From Methylophilus sp. DW102 (lineage in GTDB: Bacteria; Pseudomonadota; Gammaproteobacteria; Burkholderiales; Methylophilaceae), in NCBI RefSeq assembly GCF_037076555.1, contig NZ_AP029023.1:1984001-2048000 (forward strand): a DNA stretch of 64,000 nt. The letters run 5' to 3'. This document shows positions 1 through 8,271 of the stretch, one piece after another. Made by a program: the position numbers and the translations under genes. The notes below the pieces were generated by a model. The model was not told the DNA's origin. It did not search any database and worked only from the letters and a program-made list of their open reading frames with translations. Position 1 is the first letter of the stretch, and the number at the start of each line of letters is the position of its first letter.

Positions 1-1
1 C

Positions 2-1168
2 ACTTTTATCAACAAGCTGGACCGTGAAAGCCGCGCACCGATAGAGTTACTCGATGAAATCGAGACCACCTTGGGGATGGAATGCGCGCCCATGACCTGG
101 CCGATCGGCATGGGCAAGACCTTCCGAGGCGTCTACAGCCTGGTGAATGACAGCATCCTGTTCTTTGATCCCCGTGCTGAAAAAGGGACTTCTGAAACAA
201 TTCAAGGCCTGGATAATCCACGTCTGGACGAGCTGATTGGCTACCAGGCGCAAGAATTGCGCGTTGATATTGAGCTGGTCCGCGGTGCTTCCAACGAATT
301 CAACAAAGAGCGCTATCTGAGCGGCAAGCAAACGCCTGTGTTTTTTGGCTCCGCGGTGAACAACTTTGGCGTGCAATCCTTGCTGGATGCAGTAGTAGAT
401 TTATCGCCACCGCCACAGGCACGCAACACGGCGACACGCGCAGTCGCCGCCAACGAAGACAAGTTTGCCGGCTTTGTCTTCAAAATTCAGGCCAATATGG
501 ATCCCAAACACCGTGACCGCATTGCCTTCTTGCGCGTGTGCTCTGGCCGCTTTGAACGTGGTATGAAAATCAAGCAAGTCGCCACTGGCAAGATGCTCAA
601 CGTTAACAACGCCATCACCTTTATGGCGCAAGACCGCACCATCATGGATGAAGCCTATTCTGGTGACATTATTGGTATTCCCAACCACGGCACCATCAAA
701 CTTGGCGATACCTTTACCGAAAATGAGGCTCTCAAGTTCATTGGCATTCCGTCATTTGCGCCTGAATTTTTCCGGCGTGCACGGATTAAAAATCCGATGA
801 AAATGAAGCAGTTACAAATCGGCCTCAAACAGTTATCCGAAGAAGGCGCGGCGCAATTATTCCGTCCGCTGCTGTCGAATGACCTGATTTTGGGCGCAGT
901 GGGGATGCTGCAGTTTGACGTGGTAGCACACCGTCTGGAGCATGAATACGGCGTCGATATGGTATTTGAGCCCTATGACTGCTATACCGCGCGCTGGCTC
1001 AAAGGCTCGGATGCGGATTTGAAAGCCATTGCAGATAAATATGGCTTTAACGTTGGCCTGGATAGCGCGGATGATTATGTCTACCTGGCACCCAACCGCG
1101 TCAACCTGCAAATGGCGCAGGAACGTTACCCGGATATTCAGTTTATGGAAACGCGCGAAATCGCCTAG
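2..1168 (+). CDS. prfC: Peptide chain release factor 3, 5'-truncated by the window edge
   Basis: RF3 is a translational GTPase that recycles RF1 and RF2 from the ribosome after peptide release. The reading frame is open from base 2, so the gene starts upstream of the window; 388 residues are present of a family length near 530. The fragment begins with FINKLDRE, whose NKLD is the G4 guanine-recognition motif, which places the missing part at the G1-G3 motifs. The rest covers the EF-Tu-like domain II (around FVFKIQANMDPKHRDR) and the RF3 C-terminal domain (EYGVDMVFEPYDCYTARW). The internal ATG at 71 is not a start, because coding homology continues upstream of it. A hairpin terminator follows within 35 bp of the stop. 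Confidence 0.96.
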   Translation, partial: TFINKLDRESRAPIELLDEIETTLGMECAPMTWPIGMGKTFRGVYSLVNDSILFFDPRAEKGTSETIQGLDNPRLDELIGYQAQELRVDIELVRGASNEFNKERYLSGKQTPVFFGSAVNNFGVQSLLDAVVDLSPPPQARNTATRAVAANEDKFAGFVFKIQANMDPKHRDRIAFLRVCSGRFERGMKIKQVATGKMLNVNNAITFMAQDRTIMDEAYSGDIIGIPNHGTIKLGDTFTENEALKFIGIPSFAPEFFRRARIKNPMKMKQLQIGLKQLSEEGAAQLFRPLLSNDLILGAVGMLQFDVVAHRLEHEYGVDMVFEPYDCYTARWLKGSDADLKAIADKYGFNVGLDSADDYVYLAPNRVNLQMAQERYPDIQFMETREIA

Positions 1169-1202
1169 CGAATCGCTTTATTATTCGTATAGCCTCTTCC
1201 AT

Positions 1203-1238
1203 CGCCCCGCCAAGCACCGCTTACGGGGCGTTTCTTTT
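1203..1238 (+). terminator. Rho-independent terminator of prfC
   Basis: A perfect 7-bp stem CGCCCCG / CGGGGCG (1203-1209 and 1224-1230) is followed by TTTCTTTT. It lies between the convergent prfC and RND pump genes and its T-tract reaches the pump's stop codon. Confidence 0.85.
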
Positions 1239-4200
1239 ACTCGTGCGCAGTGTTTAGACGACTTTTGACCCGTTGCTCAAGATCATCCATCAGCGTATAA
1301 ATCAGCGGTACGACAATCAGGCTTAACAAGGTGGAGGTCACCAGCCCCCCTATCAGCGCATAAGCCATGGGCGTACGGAATCCAGTCCCCGCCCCGGCGC
1401 CGATGATCACTGGCAGCATGCCCGCAATCATGGCAATCGTGGTCATGATAATCGGTCGGCTACGCTGCTGGCAGGCGGCAATGATCGCCTCAACTCTGGA
1501 CAAGCCTGCGGAGCGGCATTCAATGATGGCGTCGACAATAAGGATGCCATTTTTGCCGACGATGCCCATCAACATGAGGATGCCGATCACTGCAGGCAGA
1601 GAAAGCGCCTGATGGGTGAGTGCCAGCGCCAATAGCGCGCCACAGATGGATAAGGGTAAGGCCATCATGATGGTGAAGGGCTGCAAGAGCTTTCTGAACA
1701 GCAGTACCAGCACCATCCATACCAGGAACAAGCCGCTCAGCATGGCCATGCTAAAGGTACTGAACATTTCACTCAGCATTTCGGAATCGCCAGTTTCGCT
1801 GAGGCTGATGCCCGCAGGCAGCTGCTGCAGAGTCGGTAACTGCCGCACCGTCTGCATCGCATCGCCCAAGGAAATACCATTCAGGTCGGCAGAAATGACG
1901 ATTTGCGGCATACGGTCATAGCGCGTGATGCTGGCATAGTCATGCATCAATGACAAATTGGCCGCAGCGTCCAGCGCGACAATTTGCTGGGTATTGGTCG
2001 TCACCGGCAGCTGACGCAAGAATGCCAGCGCAGACTGTTCAGGCACTCTGACAGCACAGCGGACCGGGACGGACTGATTATCCAGCAACACATGTGCCAG
2101 TTGCTCTTCACTTCCGCCTTTCAAGGCGATCTGCAGCTCCTCGGCAATCGCACTGGTGGTGACGCCCAGACGCGCCGCTTCATGCGGCTTGGGCGTCACC
2201 ACCAGATTGCTTTTCATGGCCGGCACCGTGGACAACACGTTAGAAAACGCTGGCAATTTGCGCATGTCATGTTCCAGTGCCAGCGCAGTGCGGTACAAAC
2301 GTTGCGAGTCATGCCCGGTTAATACCAGACCAAAAGCCTTGCTGCCATTTTCATTTAAAGCACTCAATCTCACATTGGGTACGCGGCGCAATTCATATAA
2401 CGCTTGCAGCTTGAACTGATCGACACTGCTGTTGCGCTGTGACCGCGCCACCAGCTTGACTATCAGGGTCGCGCGATTGACTTGTCCTGCAACCATGGTC
2501 TCGGCGTCACGTCCACCAATCCAGGAATAGACGCTGCTGACCTCAGGCTTGCTTAGCAAGGCTTCAGTCACCTGCTCAATCGCAGCATCGGTTTGTTTTA
2601 ACTGTGCTTCCGCAGGCAGCTCCACCTGCAACATGAAAAAGGCTTTATCTTCTTGCGGCATAAAGTCTGCTGGCAAGATCAATAACAGACTGGCCGAAAG
2701 CAGCAGCAACAGCCCCACCAGCAACAGGCTGATCCGTCTATGCTTGAGCGACTGTTCCAACCATCCTTGATAAAAGTGATACCAGCGGCCTTGCTGTGCC
2801 ACTGGCGGAGTCGACTTTAGAAAGTAGGCGGCCATCACCGGTGTGATGAAACGTGCGACCAATAAGGAGAAAAAAGTCGCCGTTGCGACCGTGATGCCAA
2901 ATTGAATGAAATACTGGCCTACCAGCCCGCCCATAAAACTGACCGGGACAAAGACGGCAATAATGGCAAAGCTGGTGGCAATCACGGCCAGGCCAATTTC
3001 ATCCGCCGCGCGCATGGCGGCTGGATAAGGCGCTTGGCCGTTTTCCATATGGCGGATAATGTTTTCAATCTCGACAATCGCATCATCGACCAAGACCCCG
3101 GAGACCAGTGACAGGGCCAGCATGCTGACCAAGTTCAAGGAAAACCCCAGCCAGTGCATGACAATAAACGTCGGGATCACAGAGAGGGGAATGGCAATGG
3201 CGGCAATCAGGGTGGCACGGGTGGAGCGCAAAAAGGCGTAGACCACCAAACCTGCCAACAACACGCCTTCCAAAAAGGACATCATGGCAGAAAAGTACGT
3301 TTTTTTGGTAAAGTCGATCTGCGTCTGCACCCGCTCGGCCTGGATATGCGGCTGCGTCTGTTGCCAGCGCTGTATGGCCTGCTCTATCGCCTCTGCGACT
3401 TTTAATTCATCTGCTTTTGCCGTTCTGTAAATGGCAATGCCAATGGCCGGCTGACGATTAAGCCGCGTTAATTGCTGGGCTGGTTTGAAGGTATCAAGCA
3501 GATTGCCGAGGCTGGACAAGGTGACATAGCGATGCTCTCCCACAGCAATTTCCAGATGCGCCAGGGCATCCACGGACTGCGGATCCCCTTGCACGCGTAG
3601 CGATGTCTGTTTGCTGCCCAGGCTAAACTGCCCTGCCGGAGCCTGCGCAATATAGGCCTGTATTTGCTTATTCACCGTGGCGGCACTGACACCGAGTGCA
3701 TATAGCTTCTCCGGTAACAGCTCAATGTGAATTTCGCGGTCATAGCCGCCCTGACGTTCAATTTTCTCCACGCCCTCCACCGCCATTAAAGCGCTGACCA
3801 GGCCTTTGTCTACCTGTTGCGTCAGCGAGGGCAGTGAAAGCGTGCCGGATTGAAAGGCATAGGTCATTAATGGCGTATTGTCATCTTCGGACTGCTGGAT
3901 CAGGGGTTCTCCCACATCGCTGGACCATTGACGGCGTAGGCTGGCAACTTTCTCGCGCACCAGTGACAACACAGTACGGATATTGGTGCCATATCGAAAC
4001 TCAATCTGCGTGACCGAGACGCCGTTTTCGATATAGGACGTGACATGCTTGATATTCGGGATATTGGCCACGGCATTTTCTACCGGGATGGTCACCTGCC
4101 GCTCAATGGTTGAGGAGGAGGCGCCCGGCAACGCAATCGATACCGAGACGACTGGAATTCTGACCGTGGGCATGCCGTTCACCGGCAAACGATGGAAACA

Positions 4201-4287
4201 ATCCGCGCCCCAAACAAGCAGAATGAAGGTCGCCAAGGCAATCAGCAAAGGGTTGGCGATCGCCCAGGAAGAAAGCTTTAATTTCAC
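1237..4287 (-). CDS. RND efflux pump, inner-membrane permease (AcrB / HAE1 type)
   Basis: This is the proton-driven inner-membrane component of a tripartite efflux system. At 1016 residues it has the family length. TM1 lies at the N-terminus, a large periplasmic loop follows, and the repeat gives 12 membrane segments. Visible family motifs are GVLVDDAIVEIEN, with the paired aspartates of TM4 near residue 400 used in proton relay, and GIVGKNGILIVDAI with the conserved lysine in the second half. The start is GTG (4287-4285), directly abutting the TAA stop of the adaptor gene, so the two are translationally coupled. The genes run OMF, MFP, RND on the minus strand. The substrate cannot be read from sequence; the paired aspartates favour the hydrophobe/amphiphile exporters over metal exporters, but this is inference. 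Confidence 0.93.
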   Translation of the reverse strand: MKLKLSSWAIANPLLIALATFILLVWGADCFHRLPVNGMPTVRIPVVSVSIALPGASSSTIERQVTIPVENAVANIPNIKHVTSYIENGVSVTQIEFRYGTNIRTVLSLVREKVASLRRQWSSDVGEPLIQQSEDDNTPLMTYAFQSGTLSLPSLTQQVDKGLVSALMAVEGVEKIERQGGYDREIHIELLPEKLYALGVSAATVNKQIQAYIAQAPAGQFSLGSKQTSLRVQGDPQSVDALAHLEIAVGEHRYVTLSSLGNLLDTFKPAQQLTRLNRQPAIGIAIYRTAKADELKVAEAIEQAIQRWQQTQPHIQAERVQTQIDFTKKTYFSAMMSFLEGVLLAGLVVYAFLRSTRATLIAAIAIPLSVIPTFIVMHWLGFSLNLVSMLALSLVSGVLVDDAIVEIENIIRHMENGQAPYPAAMRAADEIGLAVIATSFAIIAVFVPVSFMGGLVGQYFIQFGITVATATFFSLLVARFITPVMAAYFLKSTPPVAQQGRWYHFYQGWLEQSLKHRRISLLLVGLLLLLSASLLLILPADFMPQEDKAFFMLQVELPAEAQLKQTDAAIEQVTEALLSKPEVSSVYSWIGGRDAETMVAGQVNRATLIVKLVARSQRNSSVDQFKLQALYELRRVPNVRLSALNENGSKAFGLVLTGHDSQRLYRTALALEHDMRKLPAFSNVLSTVPAMKSNLVVTPKPHEAARLGVTTSAIAEELQIALKGGSEEQLAHVLLDNQSVPVRCAVRVPEQSALAFLRQLPVTTNTQQIVALDAAANLSLMHDYASITRYDRMPQIVISADLNGISLGDAMQTVRQLPTLQQLPAGISLSETGDSEMLSEMFSTFSMAMLSGLFLVWMVLVLLFRKLLQPFTIMMALPLSICGALLALALTHQALSLPAVIGILMLMGIVGKNGILIVDAIIECRSAGLSRVEAIIAACQQRSRPIIMTTIAMIAGMLPVIIGAGAGTGFRTPMAYALIGGLVTSTLLSLIVVPLIYTLMDDLEQRVKSRLNTAHE

Positions 4288-5490
4288 TTAGTGTACTGCC
4301 GCAATGACGTTGACTGGTTCACCTTCACGGATAAACCCGGCAAATTTATCAATGAGGCGCATGCCAGGGCTGACCCCTGCCAGTATCTCCACTTCCCCAT
4401 CCAAACGCTGCCCGATAGTAACGGCAATGCGCTTGGCATGTCCTTGCTCGACGCTGTAGACATAATACTGGTCGCCTTCTACGGCAATCGCACTATCTGG
4501 CACACGGATGGCATTGCGTTGCGGCAGGGTGACCAGCACGGTGGCGGCTTGCCCTGGGCTCAGCCCCGGGGCTTTGGAAAAAGCAACTTTGAGATGCAAC
4601 ATCTGGTTTTCATCGTGCACCATGATGCCTTTTTTACGGATATGGCCAGCATAGCTTCGTTCTGCATCCTTGATTTTTACCTGCACTGGCATGCCATGCG
4701 TTAAGGACGCAGCCACTTCCGCGCTGGTTTCGATGTCGACCTCGAGCGTGCCATCTTTGGCCAGTAAAAACTGGGATTGATTGGTTTGACTGAGCAATTG
4801 GCCAACCACCGCATTTCTTTGAATCACCAGCCCTGACACCGGGGCGACCAACTCTGCCTGTTTGATTTTGAGATCCGCTTCATCCACCTGCGCATTGGCT
4901 GACAACAGATCGGATAAGGCCATCCTTAAACGGTTGCGGGCCGTATTAAGCTTGCTCTCTGCGGCCTGTTCGGTCTGGATACGTTGCTCCAGTAATTCTT
5001 TTGAAATCAGCCCATCCTCTGCGACTTTTTCACCGCGGACGCGTTCAGTCCGCGCCTGGTCCAGGGTTTTCTTGGCATCATCGAGCGCCGCTTCCGCTTC
5101 ACTAAACGCCACAATCGCCCGCTGCTTGCTGGCAAGCGATTGTACCCGCTGCACTTTGGCCAATTGGGTATCCACCACCGCCAGTTGCTGACCGGCCTTG
5201 ACGTGATCGCCCTCGTCAACTAACACTTTGGTAATGCGGCCTTGCATCATGTCCGCGTACACCGGCACCTGCTCCTGGGCAACCACTTTACCAAACAACT
5301 CCAGCGTCGAATTGAGCGGTTTGTTTTCCACGGTGATGGCTGTCACCGTCAGTCCTGCATTGGTAGGCCTGGCAGATTCTGAGTGCGTGCTAAAGTGCCA
5401 GACCATCAAGATCGAGGTCAGCACCACAATGGCTAAGGCCATGCGTGTGCGCAAAAACAGGGGCAATTGATCGATGAGCCGATTGTTCAT
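4288..5490 (-). CDS. RND efflux periplasmic adaptor (HlyD / MFP family)
   Basis: This membrane fusion protein links the inner-membrane pump to the outer-membrane channel. It is 400 residues long. A single N-terminal hydrophobic segment (about residues 16-33, ALAIVVLTSILMVWHF) acts as signal anchor. A lipoyl-like half (VYADMMQGRITKVLVDEGDHVKAGQQLAVV) is followed by an alpha-hairpin rich in Ala, Glu and Gln (about 105-220), the second lipoyl half (VAPVSGLVIQRNAVVGQLL) and beta-barrel regions. The gene is 7 bp downstream of the outer membrane factor and abuts the pump start, so it belongs to one operon. Confidence 0.93.
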   Translation of the reverse strand: MNNRLIDQLPLFLRTRMALAIVVLTSILMVWHFSTHSESARPTNAGLTVTAITVENKPLNSTLELFGKVVAQEQVPVYADMMQGRITKVLVDEGDHVKAGQQLAVVDTQLAKVQRVQSLASKQRAIVAFSEAEAALDDAKKTLDQARTERVRGEKVAEDGLISKELLEQRIQTEQAAESKLNTARNRLRMALSDLLSANAQVDEADLKIKQAELVAPVSGLVIQRNAVVGQLLSQTNQSQFLLAKDGTLEVDIETSAEVAASLTHGMPVQVKIKDAERSYAGHIRKKGIMVHDENQMLHLKVAFSKAPGLSPGQAATVLVTLPQRNAIRVPDSAIAVEGDQYYVYSVEQGHAKRIAVTIGQRLDGEVEILAGVSPGMRLIDKFAGFIREGEPVNVIAAVH

Positions 5491-5497
5491 TCGTACC

Positions 5498-6955
5498 TTA
5501 TTGTGTATTTTCCGTAGCCTGTTGATCAGGATTCAGACTGAAAGCCCCGGAGAGCGCTTTATTTGCAAAAGCATACCCCCTCATCCAGGCCTGTTTGGCG
5601 TCTATATATTGTAATAAGGTCTGCTGGTTTCGCATATCCTGCTTGAATACATCCATCTTGCTCAGATAGCCGACATCCACCGCACGTTGTAACTTGGCAG
5701 ACTGTGCCTGCCACCGACTCAAAGCTTGCTCTTCCGCCAGTAGCTGTGCTCGGCTTTCATTAAAATTCACCAGCGCATTTTCAGTTTCTTCAATCGCCAG
5801 TAATACAGCCTCCTTGTAAGCCAGCAATGCCTCCCGCAGTTGCGACTCACGCTGATTTACCACTTCCCGTCTTAACCCCCAATCCAGCAGGGGGATATTG
5901 ATAGAAGGGGCAATATAGGTCAATGATCCAGTGTGCCTCAAGCTTTCACCCGTCACCCGCCCGGCAACCATCAGAGCGCCCTCAATAGATAATTTTGGAT
6001 ACAGGTCAGATTTGGCGATACCCAACGCCCCGGTTGCTTTCAACACCTGTGACTCGGCCATCTTGATATCTGGACGCTGGCGGATAATTTCTGCAGGGAC
6101 GCGCATTGGTAACGAGATGGATTGCACATCCTCGGCAAGCTTGCCAGCCGGACGTGACTGTAATTCTGTCAACCAAGCCTCAGCTGGTTCCGCCTGGCCA
6201 CAGAGTACAGCCAGTCTTTGCAAGGCCATTTCCTGGTTAAGGCGGTTTTGCCTGCGCATGCGCTGGGCAGCCTGAACTTCCGTTATAAACGACTCAGCAG
6301 TTTCTGGAGAAGTAAACCCACCGCTCACGCCTTTATTCGACAGTGTCCGCAAGTTGGCATATCCCGCTTCGGCGAGTGCCAGCTGTTTTTCACGCTGGAC
6401 AGCGGCTTCCAGCTCAGCGTAAACGCGAACCAATTCAGCCGCTAATGACAATTGCCTGCTGGAGACGTCCGCCTCTGCAATTTGTAAATCAGCCTGCGTG
6501 ATTTGCCGCTGACCGGCGCCCTGGCCAAAGATAGGCAACTCCCAAATCAGGTCAAAGCCAGCCAGAAATGCCCCAGAAGCGGCATGGCGCGATTGACCGG
6601 AGGAGCTATTGCCCACTGCAAGCATGCGCGAAAGGCTATTCGGACCAGCATATAAACTGAGCTGCGGTTTTTCGGTCGCCAGCTCATGTGCCTGCAAAGA
6701 ACGGGCATAGCTGATCCGCTCACTGGCTTGCTGTAGCGTAAGATTTTGCTTGAGGGCGGTTTGCATGAGCTGGTTTAGCAGCGGATCCTTGAATGCAAGC
6801 CACCACGCTGTTTCGGCCGCTGACAGTTGCGTGGCCGATGTGGTGTGCGCCTGACGCCACTGAGCCGGTGCTGGCGTATCCAGCGCAGGCATCTCTGTAT
6901 GAAGGCACGCACTCAAGCTGACCGCCACCAGCACACTCACCGTCGTTGTGCGCAT
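5498..6955 (-). CDS. Outer membrane efflux lipoprotein (NodT / TolC family)
   Basis: This is the outer-membrane channel of the efflux system and the first gene of the operon. The start at 6955 is chosen because it gives a classical lipoprotein signal, MRTTTVSVLVAVSLSAC, with Cys17 in an LSAC lipobox. The reading frame stays open to an ATG at 7141, adding 62 residues of basic, non-signal-like sequence, so a longer annotation is possible. From 6955 the product is 485 residues, the usual size for the family. The typical OMF repeats are visible (PEIIRQRPDIKMAESQVLKAT and the helical repeats around it). No strong ribosome site precedes either start. Confidence 0.88.
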   Translation of the reverse strand: MRTTTVSVLVAVSLSACLHTEMPALDTPAPAQWRQAHTTSATQLSAAETAWWLAFKDPLLNQLMQTALKQNLTLQQASERISYARSLQAHELATEKPQLSLYAGPNSLSRMLAVGNSSSGQSRHAASGAFLAGFDLIWELPIFGQGAGQRQITQADLQIAEADVSSRQLSLAAELVRVYAELEAAVQREKQLALAEAGYANLRTLSNKGVSGGFTSPETAESFITEVQAAQRMRRQNRLNQEMALQRLAVLCGQAEPAEAWLTELQSRPAGKLAEDVQSISLPMRVPAEIIRQRPDIKMAESQVLKATGALGIAKSDLYPKLSIEGALMVAGRVTGESLRHTGSLTYIAPSINIPLLDWGLRREVVNQRESQLREALLAYKEAVLLAIEETENALVNFNESRAQLLAEEQALSRWQAQSAKLQRAVDVGYLSKMDVFKQDMRNQQTLLQYIDAKQAWMRGYAFANKALSGAFSLNPDQQATENTQ

Positions 6956-7423
6956 GCCTGAGACTAGCGTTGAAACTCTAGCCGGCCTGGCCATCTGCCA
7001 GCGTGCCAGAAGTCGCACCAGTCGAGCTGACTGACGGATCAAACGCACGCTGTGCATCAGTGCATCCAGCCCCATTACACAACGACCCTCAAGGATAACC
7101 AGACAGAGCCAAGCCGCGTATACCTCACGTGCTTCATCCAATCAATCCGTTTTTTGTGCATAAATAACCAAAGGGATGTTCAAGGATGCTTAAGAACAGG
7201 GGCAACCCGCGGGGATAGATTGAAAGCGTGTCCATGCAGAGGATTGCAGCGACATAAACATGGTCGGCGGTTTGCGGGGAGAAAATTAAAAATATGCATA
7301 GGACACCTGAGTGGGCGATAGTTTAGAATCTTCTCTCAAACGAGTAAACAGATTTAAACATTTTAAAACAGCATTCAGTGCTGATCACGGCTGAATGTAT
7401 TTTACTTACCGGGATACCCAAAT
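6956..7423. other. Leader region between the efflux operon and ychJ
   Basis: No convincing gene lies here. The minus-strand reading frame of the outer membrane factor remains open up to 7141. From about 7276 to 7420 the sequence is AT-rich and probably holds the promoters of the divergent efflux operon and ychJ, but no clear -35/-10 pair or operator stood out. Confidence 0.4.
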
Positions 7424-7804
7424 TTGAAACATGCCTGCCCTTGTTACAGCGGAAATGCTTATGCAGCCTGCTGCCAGCCTTTACACCAAGGCTTACCCGC
7501 CCCCGATGCCGAGCGCCTGATGCGCTCTCGCTACAGCGCTTATGCCCTCAGATTGCCTGACTATATTTTACAAACCTGGCACACTGAGACACGGCCGAGT
7601 AGCCTGACACAAGCAGATTTACAGGGAATTAAATGGTTAAAACTCGAGGTGCTTGCGCATCACCAACAGGATGCCACCCATGCTGAAGTCACTTTTGTGG
7701 CGACTTATCAAAGTGGTCAGCAAAAGAAGACGACCATGACTGAACACAGCCGTTTTGAATATCTAGACGGGCGCTGGCTGTATTGCGGCCAGGTAGAGGC
7801 TTAA
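7424..7804 (+). CDS. ychJ: YchJ family protein (UPF0225, SEC-C metal-binding motif)
   Basis: A 126-residue protein whose N-terminus MKHACPCYSGNAYAACC carries the SEC-C-like cysteine pattern CPC...CC of YchJ proteins, followed by the family features LMRSRYSAYAL, YILQTWH and EHSRFEYLDGRWLYCG. The biochemical role of the family is not established; the cysteines are expected to bind zinc. The start codon that fits is TTG at 7424, giving the cysteine motif at the usual distance from the N-terminus. It is convergent with the EF-hand gene. Confidence 0.88.
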   Translation: MKHACPCYSGNAYAACCQPLHQGLPAPDAERLMRSRYSAYALRLPDYILQTWHTETRPSSLTQADLQGIKWLKLEVLAHHQQDATHAEVTFVATYQSGQQKKTTMTEHSRFEYLDGRWLYCGQVEA

Positions 7805-7835
7805 AAACGGCTGCTATGCGCCTGATACAAACAGA

Positions 7836-8138
7836 TTAGTGCGCAGGACCGTAATCACTGACCAATCGGGCAAACAGAGGACTGACCGGTGCCTGCCTGG
7901 ACTGCAGTTGCGTCTGACTCAACCAGTCGATAATCGCCAGATTGAGTTCATAAGGGGAAATGCGGTCATCCCCATCCTGGTCCAACCTGTGGAGCAGACT
8001 GCGCACCTCTGCTTGACTGAGGTCTTTCAACGCGCGCTGCAAGGCACGCTGATCCAAAAAGCCGCAGTGTTCCAAATCGATGCGCGAAAAGATGTTTTGT
8101 GTGATTTGCGCACTCACAGTACAAAGAATACTCGCCAT
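7836..8138 (-). CDS. Small EF-hand protein
   Basis: A 100-residue protein with one canonical EF-hand loop, DQDGDDRISPYE (about residues 53-64), having Asp at positions 1, 3 and 5 and Glu at position 12. A degenerate first hand (DLEHCGFLDQRAL) lies before it. There is no signal peptide, so a cytoplasmic calcium sensor or buffer is likely. An excellent ribosome site GGAGGTGG precedes the ATG at 8138. The gene lies on the same strand as the mks operon, about 130 bp beyond it, separated by a GC-rich hairpin. No named family was recognised beyond the EF-hand. Confidence 0.8.
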   Translation of the reverse strand: MASILCTVSAQITQNIFSRIDLEHCGFLDQRALQRALKDLSQAEVRSLLHRLDQDGDDRISPYELNLAIIDWLSQTQLQSRQAPVSPLFARLVSDYGPAH

Positions 8139-8235
8139 GTCGCCACCTCCTGCTTGATGTCATCATCACCAGGCCATTGTAAGCGCGGCATAACGGCAAC
8201 GGTGTATCGTAATGTAGCGGTTTGTATCGAATGGC

Positions 8236-8266
8236 GATTGTCCGGCCCGGGCATGACCGGACAATC
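8236..8266 (-). terminator. Hairpin downstream of mksB
   Basis: A perfect 10-bp inverted repeat, GATTGTCCGG at 8236-8245 and CCGGACAATC at 8257-8266, begins 5 bp after the mksB stop. There is no T-tract, so it may be a processing or pausing hairpin and not a true intrinsic terminator. Confidence 0.45.
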
Positions 8267-8271
8267 GGAGA

